From Pseudomonadota bacterium (GTDB lineage: Bacteria; Pseudomonadota; Alphaproteobacteria; Rhizobiales; Rhizobiaceae): a DNA stretch of 10,441 nt. Positions 6,833 to 10,441 of the stretch are shown in pieces. The translations under genes and the position numbers were made by a program. The stretch is from contig JAEZXX010000065.1 in the NCBI GenBank assembly GCA_023419535.1, forward strand, positions 1 to 10,441, in the 5' to 3' direction. Numbering within the stretch: the stretch's first letter is position 1; every line of letters begins with the position of its first letter. The notes beneath the pieces were generated by a model. The model saw only the letters and a program-made list of their open reading frames with translations, ran no database searches and was not told the origin of the DNA.

Positions 6833-8287
6833 ATGTCCCAGTGGGTCATTCTGGTCGGACGACTGTCCGACCTCGACAACGCCGCGACGCCCCACAAGAT
6901 CATGACCAGCCGGGACTATCTGGCGCGTCCGAACCTCTTCGGCGGCCAGCGGCCGAAGATCATCAACCTCTCCCGTTCCTACGCCTACCAGAGCCGCGGC
7001 TACTACGCCTCGCTGCTGGCCGGCGCGCGCGGCCATCGCGTCATCCCCTCGGTCGAGACGATGATCGACCTGTCGGAGAAGAAGCTCTACGAGAACGCGC
7101 TGCCCGAGCTGGAGGCGACGCTGGCCAAGGCCTGTCCCGAGGCGGCCGCGCTGCCCGGGGGGCCGATCCGCGTCTATTTCGGCTACAGCGACGACCACCG
7201 CCTCGAACGCTTCGCCAAGCTCGTCTTCGACTGGTTCCGCGCCCCCGCGCTGGAAATCCTCGTCGAGTGGAAGGACCGGTTGCGCATCCGAAAGATCGGC
7301 TTCGCCTCCATCGGCAAGCTTCCCTCCGGCGAGCTCGACCGCCTGATGGCGGCGATGGAGCGCTACACGGCGCGGGAATGGCGCGACGCGCGCGCCAAGA
7401 CGCCGGCGAAATACGCCTTCGCCACGCTCTGCGACCCGAAGGAGGAGCTGCCGCCGACCTCGGTCGATTCCCTCAAGCACTGGGCGAAGATCGCCGGACG
7501 AATGGGCGTCGACGTCGAGCCGATCACCCGGCGAGACCTGCCGCGGCTGGCCAATTTCGACGCGCTGTTCATCCGCGAGACGACCTCGATCTCCAACCAC
7601 ACCTACCGCTTCGCGCGCCGCGCCATGCAGGAGGGGATGCCCGTCATCGACGATCCGGTCTCGATGATCCGCTGCACCAACAAGGTGTTCCTGAACGAGC
7701 TGATGCTCTCGAACGGCATCTGCGTGCCGCCCTCGGTGATGATCGCGGGCAAGGAGGACTTTGCGCGCGCCGCCGACACGCTGTCCTTTCCCATGGTCCT
7801 CAAGATCCCCGACGGATCCTTTTCGCGCGGGGTGAAGAAGGTGAGCGACATGGCGGGCCTGGAGGCGCTCGCCGGCTCCTGGCTGGAGGATTCCGATCTG
7901 CTGATCGCGCAGAAGTACATGCCGACGCCTTTCGACTGGCGCATCGGCGTCCTCGGGGGCCAGCCGCTCTTCGCGGTGAAGTATCTGATGGCCAAGAGCC
8001 ACTGGCAGATCGTCAACCACGAGGCGGGCGGGCGCCCCGTGGAGGGCGGCTTCGAGAGCGTGGCGCTCGCCGACGCGCCCCCCCACGTGCTCGACGCCGG
8101 CCTTCGTGCCGCGCGCTGCATCGGCGACGGCCTCTACGGCGTCGATCTGAAGGAGACCGAGGACGGGGTGTTCCTGATCGAGGTCAACGACAACCCGAAC
8201 CTCGAACACGGCGTCGAGGATTCGGCCGAGAAGGACGAGGTCTGGACGCGCCTGACGCGCTGGTTCATCGACCGCATCGAGCGGTAG
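6833..8287 (+). CDS. RimK-like ATP-grasp ligase with N-terminal RLAN-type domain
   Basis: This 484-residue protein is longer than E. coli RimK (about 300) because of an added N-terminal part. Residues about 38-200 match the RLAN domain found before some RimK-type ATP-grasp domains, including PKIINLSRSYAYQSRGYYAS (41-60). Residues about 205-280 form the pre-ATP-grasp region, ending in the FIRETTSISNHTYRFA stretch. Residues about 282-480 are the ATP-grasp core: Lys284, FPMVLKIPDGSFSRGV with Lys324, PFDWRIGVLGG (366-376), and the Mg-ATP end motif DLKETEDGVFLIEVNDNPN with Asp438, Glu450 and Asn452/Asn454. The family joins an amino acid, often glutamate, to a carboxylate using ATP, releasing ADP and phosphate. 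The acceptor here is unknown. The gene starts 29 bases after the GNAT-C39 stop, with CGGAA about ten bases before the ATG, so the two are very likely co-transcribed. It should be cytosolic. Confidence 0.9.
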   Translation: MSQWVILVGRLSDLDNAATPHKIMTSRDYLARPNLFGGQRPKIINLSRSYAYQSRGYYASLLAGARGHRVIPSVETMIDLSEKKLYENALPELEATLAKACPEAAALPGGPIRVYFGYSDDHRLERFAKLVFDWFRAPALEILVEWKDRLRIRKIGFASIGKLPSGELDRLMAAMERYTAREWRDARAKTPAKYAFATLCDPKEELPPTSVDSLKHWAKIAGRMGVDVEPITRRDLPRLANFDALFIRETTSISNHTYRFARRAMQEGMPVIDDPVSMIRCTNKVFLNELMLSNGICVPPSVMIAGKEDFARAADTLSFPMVLKIPDGSFSRGVKKVSDMAGLEALAGSWLEDSDLLIAQKYMPTPFDWRIGVLGGQPLFAVKYLMAKSHWQIVNHEAGGRPVEGGFESVALADAPPHVLDAGLRAARCIGDGLYGVDLKETEDGVFLIEVNDNPNLEHGVEDSAEKDEVWTRLTRWFIDRIER

Positions 8288-8332
8288 GGATACGATCGCT
8301 CGGACGCAGTCGAGGGTAGAAAGGGAAGGCTG

Positions 8333-9367
8333 ATGGTCGACGACCGGCACGAACCCGTTCGACTCGTGGAAGATGAGGAGACGGGGGATCGCTTCCTCGT
8401 CTACGCGACCGAGAAGGATCTGCGGCTCGACATCCGGTACGAGGGCGACCGTCTCTGGATGACCCAGGCGCAGATCGCTTAGCTCTTCGGGCGGGATCAG
8501 TCCGTCGTTTCCCGTCATATAGCCAACGTCCTCCACGAGGGCGAATTGGACGAAGAGAGCAATATGCAGAAAGTGCATATTGCTGGCTCGACCCGGCCCG
8601 TGACGCTGCACAGCGTGGATATGGTGATCTCGGTCGGCTACCGCGTCTCCTCCGCGCAGGCGACGCTTATCCGTCGGTGGGCGACGGGCATCCTCGTCCA
8701 GTTCGCAGCCAAGGGCTTCGTGGTCGATTCCCAAAGGCTGAAGTCGCCCGGAAACGCCGACCGCATCGCCGAACTGCGCGAGATCATCCGCGACATCCGC
8801 GCGGACGAGGCCAATGTCTATGCCGAGCTCAGCCGCATCTGCTCGCTCTGCCAGGACTACGACCCGTCCACCCCGGCCGCCCGCGAGTTCTACCGGCGCA
8901 CGCAGGCCAAGCTCGTCTACGCCGTGACATCCCACACGCCGGCCGAGATCGTCGCGGACAGGGCGCGCTCCGACCAACCGAACATGGGTCTTCAAACCTG
9001 GCCGAACGACCATGTCCGCAAGGGCGATGTCGTCGTCGTCTCGAAGAATTACCTCGCGGAAGGGGAGGTGAGAGAGTTGAACCGGCTCACCACCATCCTC
9101 CTCGACGTCTTTGACGATCAGGCGGAACTGGGCCGGCTCTTGACGATGGACGACGCCCGATCCCTTCTCGATGCGCAGCTCAAGGGCCTCGGCCGCGCTG
9201 TCCTGAGGGGCGGCGGCCGGGTTGCAGCCACGGACGCCAAACGCCTCGCAGAACGGGAGTACGAGGCGTTCGATCGCCAACGCAGGCAAGAGCGGCGGCT
9301 GGACGCCGACCGGCGCATCGAGGAGCTGGCAAGGGAAGCGAAATCGCTCCCGAAGAAACCCCGCTGA
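8333..9367 (+). pseudogene. rhuM: RhuM-family protein gene with in-frame amber stop
   Basis: Read through, the frame encodes 344 residues, the usual RhuM-family length, with one TAG at 8480-8482 (codon 50). The stop falls inside the helix-turn-helix-like segment TQAQIA-stop-LFGRDQSVVSRHI, where relatives usually have Glu, so a single GAG to TAG change explains it. Beyond the stop the family pattern is intact: GELDEESNMQKVHIAGS, VISVGYRVSS, RRWATGILVQF, an acidic-helical middle with DYDPS, then VRELNRLTTILLD and a charged coiled C-terminus. A strong ribosome site (AGGGAAGG, 8322-8329) precedes the ATG at 8333. Reinitiation at TTG 8546 or ATG 8564 could yield about 270 residues lacking the putative DNA-binding part. 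RhuM was first seen on Salmonella pathogenicity island 3, its biochemical role is unsettled, and members are often carried on accessory DNA. The break could also be a sequencing error or be suppressed. No further frameshifts are seen, so the damage looks recent. Confidence 0.85.
8558..8584. repeat. Perfect AT-rich palindrome 11+5+11 inside rhuM
   Basis: The left arm AGCAATATGCA (8558-8568) and right arm TGCATATTGCT (8574-8584) are exact reverse complements around GAAAG. It is unusually AT-rich for this window, lies 75 bases after the amber codon, and includes the candidate reinitiation ATG at 8564. It encodes a conserved family stretch, so part of the match may come from protein constraint; the full 11-base symmetry does not have to. 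Confidence 0.8.
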
Positions 9368-9383
9368 CGACTGGCGTCTCCGA

Positions 9384-9944
9384 CTAAGCCGCGTCGAGGC
9401 TCTCCAGCACCACGTTCTCGTTGGTGTAGATGCAGATCTCGGCCGCGATGCGCATGGCGCGGCGGGCGATCTCCTCGGCGTCGTAATCCGTCTCGGCGAG
9501 CGCACGGGCCGCGGCGAGCGCGTAGTTGCCGCCCGAGCCGATGGCGATGATGCCGTTCTCGGGCTCCAGGACGTCGCCGTTGCCGGTCAGCGTCAGCGTC
9601 ACCGACCTGTCGGCGACGATCATCATGGCCTCCAGGCGCCGCAGATAACGGTCGGTGCGCCAGTCCTTGGCGAGCTCGACGCAGGCGCGCATCAGCTGGT
9701 CCGGATACTGCTCGAGCTTCGCCTCCAGCCGCTCCAGGAGCGTGAAGGCGTCGGCGGTCGCGCCCGCGAAGCCCGCGATGACGTTGCCGCCCTTGCCAAG
9801 GCGGCGCACCTTGCGCGCGTTGCCCTTCATCACCGTGTTGCCGAGCGAGACCTGACCGTCGCCCGCGACCACCACCTTGCCGCCCTTTCGCACCGTCACG
9901 ATCGTCGTGCCGTAGATCGTCGCCGGATCGTGCTTCTCGAACAT
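9384..9944 (-). CDS. hslV: HslV, peptidase subunit of the HslUV ATP-dependent protease
   Basis: The 186-residue product aligns along its length with HslV (ClpQ). A 12-residue leader ending in Gly precedes TTIVTVRKGG, so cleavage would expose Thr13 as the N-terminal catalytic nucleophile. GDGQVSLGNTVMKGN follows, with Asp29 and Lys45 matching Asp17 and Lys33 of the mature enzyme. Further family hallmarks are IAGFAGATADAFTL, VELAKDWRTDRYLRRLEA, GNGDVLEPEN and IAIGSGGNYALAAARAL. HslV forms a double hexamer in the cytosol that degrades proteins unfolded by the AAA+ ATPase HslU, part of the heat-shock response. GAGG lies seven bases before the ATG. The expected partner hslU is not directly downstream: a convergent rhuM pseudogene ends 16 bases away. 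hslU must lie elsewhere, or this HslV lacks its local partner. Confidence 0.97.
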   Translation of the reverse strand: MFEKHDPATIYGTTIVTVRKGGKVVVAGDGQVSLGNTVMKGNARKVRRLGKGGNVIAGFAGATADAFTLLERLEAKLEQYPDQLMRACVELAKDWRTDRYLRRLEAMMIVADRSVTLTLTGNGDVLEPENGIIAIGSGGNYALAAARALAETDYDAEEIARRAMRIAAEICIYTNENVVLESLDAA

Positions 9945-9962
9945 TCTGTCGCCTCGTCGCTT

Positions 9963-9973
9963 GCAAGTCTTGC
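9963..9973. repeat. Small dyad near the predicted hslV transcription start
   Basis: GCAAG (9963-9967) and CTTGC (9969-9973) are exact reverse complements with one central base. The dyad overlaps the predicted hslV start site and could be an operator half-site pair or the 5' edge of the leader. At this length chance is quite possible. Confidence 0.3.
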
Positions 9974-9979
9974 GGCGCT

Positions 9980-10008
9980 GATATGGGAGGGCGCGTTCGC
10001 GGTTGCAA
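9980..10008 (-). promoter_or_regulatory. Candidate hslV promoter, possibly RpoH-dependent
   Basis: On the minus strand, TTGCAA (10008-10003) is followed after exactly 17 bases by CATATC (9985-9980), with CCC just before it so that the -10 side reads CCCATAT. This resembles heat-shock sigma-32 sites (CTTGAA and CCCCATnT) and also fits a housekeeping promoter. Transcription would begin near 9973, giving a leader of about 29 bases before the hslV ATG. E. coli hslVU is a known sigma-32 target, which makes the match reasonable. The start site is predicted, not observed. Confidence 0.45.
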
Positions 10009-10064
10009 AGCGTTGGCGCCGGGCTCCGGCCCCTGTATGAACCTCCCCGACGCGGAGACGACGG

Positions 10065-10441
10065 ATGACGACCATGGGTGCCGAGGGCAGAACCGCGAGC
10101 GTGGAACGCACGACCAAGGAGACCGCGATCAAGGTCTGGGTCGATCTCGACGGCACCGGCGCCTCCACGATCTCGACCGGCGTCGGCTTCTTCGACCACA
10201 TGCTGGAGCAGCTCTCGCGCCATTCGCTGATCGATCTTGTCGTCGAGGCCAAGGGCGACCTCCACATCGACGACCACCACACGGTGGAGGACGTCGGCAT
10301 CGCGCTCGGGACGGCGATCCGCCAGGCGCTCGGCGAGCGGCGCGGCATCGTTCGCTACGCCTCGCTGGACCTTGCCATGGACGAGGCGCTGACGCGCGCG
10401 GCGATCGACGTGTCGGGCCGGCCCTTTCTGGTGTTCCAGGC
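10065..10441 (+). CDS. hisB: Imidazoleglycerol-phosphate dehydratase (HisB), 3' end off window
   Basis: The visible 125 residues cover about two thirds of a normal ~195-residue enzyme; the gene continues past the right edge. Family motifs are clear: GVGFFDHMLEQ (39-49), DDHHTVEDVGIALG (69-82) with metal-binding His and Glu residues, and MDEAL (105-109). HisB dehydrates imidazole glycerol phosphate to imidazole acetol phosphate, the sixth step of histidine synthesis, in the cytosol, using two Mn ions per site. It is the single-function form, without the N-terminal histidinol-phosphatase domain of E. coli HisB. GGAG at 10054-10057 sits seven bases before the ATG at 10065, favouring it over the in-frame ATG at 10074. 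In related genomes hisH, hisA and hisF follow. The gene is divergent from hslV across a 120-base spacer in which I see no clear hisB promoter. Confidence 0.95.
   Translation, partial: MTTMGAEGRTASVERTTKETAIKVWVDLDGTGASTISTGVGFFDHMLEQLSRHSLIDLVVEAKGDLHIDDHHTVEDVGIALGTAIRQALGERRGIVRYASLDLAMDEALTRAAIDVSGRPFLVFQ

Noticed and set aside
6713..9505. Very long minus-strand open frame spanning rimK-like, rhuM and part of hslV
   Set aside because: It runs antisense through three recognised genes, has no family motif and is explained by third-position G/C bias.
10018..10030. GCCGG/CCGGC hairpin in the hslV-hisB spacer
   Set aside because: The three-base loop and pure G/C arms are easily produced by chance here, with no T-run or protein-site character.

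Overview
The window looks like chromosomal DNA of a GC-rich alphaproteobacterium, most likely in the order Hyphomicrobiales (Rhizobiales). Three things support this: strong G/C bias at third codon positions, an mprF(lpiA)-acvB gene pair of the kind known from Agrobacterium and Rhizobium, and hslV facing away from hisB, an arrangement typical of rhizobia. No species can be named from the sequence alone.

Layout. Bases 1-328 hold no convincing gene, only a weak hint of a transposase remnant at the very edge. On the minus strand, 329-1420 encodes a NAPE-PLD/UlaG-like metallo-beta-lactamase-fold lipoprotein. A 193-base divergent spacer with nested inverted repeats separates it from a plus-strand run of four closely spaced genes. 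These are mprF (aminoacyl-phosphatidylglycerol synthase/flippase, 1614-4202), acvB (periplasmic VirJ/AcvB-type serine hydrolase, overlapping mprF by one base), a GNAT acetyltransferase fused to a C39-like papain-fold peptidase (5628-6803), and a RimK-like ATP-grasp ligase with an N-terminal RLAN-type domain (6833-8287). Next comes a RhuM-family gene (8333-9367) broken by one in-frame amber codon. It lies tail to tail with hslV (9384-9944, minus). A 120-base divergent spacer carries a good promoter candidate for hslV, and hisB (10065 onward) runs off the right edge.

How the genes may work together. MprF would add an amino acid to phosphatidylglycerol and flip the product outward, and AcvB would hydrolyse it in the periplasm, giving a make/remove pair that sets envelope charge. 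The divergent MBL-fold lipoprotein resembles phospholipase-type hydrolases, so it may also act on envelope lipids (inference). The GNAT-C39 and RimK-like genes look like a writer/trimmer pair for amino-acid or peptide ligation to an unknown acceptor. Their co-directional position right behind mprF-acvB is the most intriguing feature of the window.

Other points. hslV has no hslU directly downstream; the rhuM pseudogene lies there instead. The rhuM gene also contains an AT-rich perfect 11+5+11 palindrome. There is no sign of CRISPR arrays, rRNA, or an intact mobile element.
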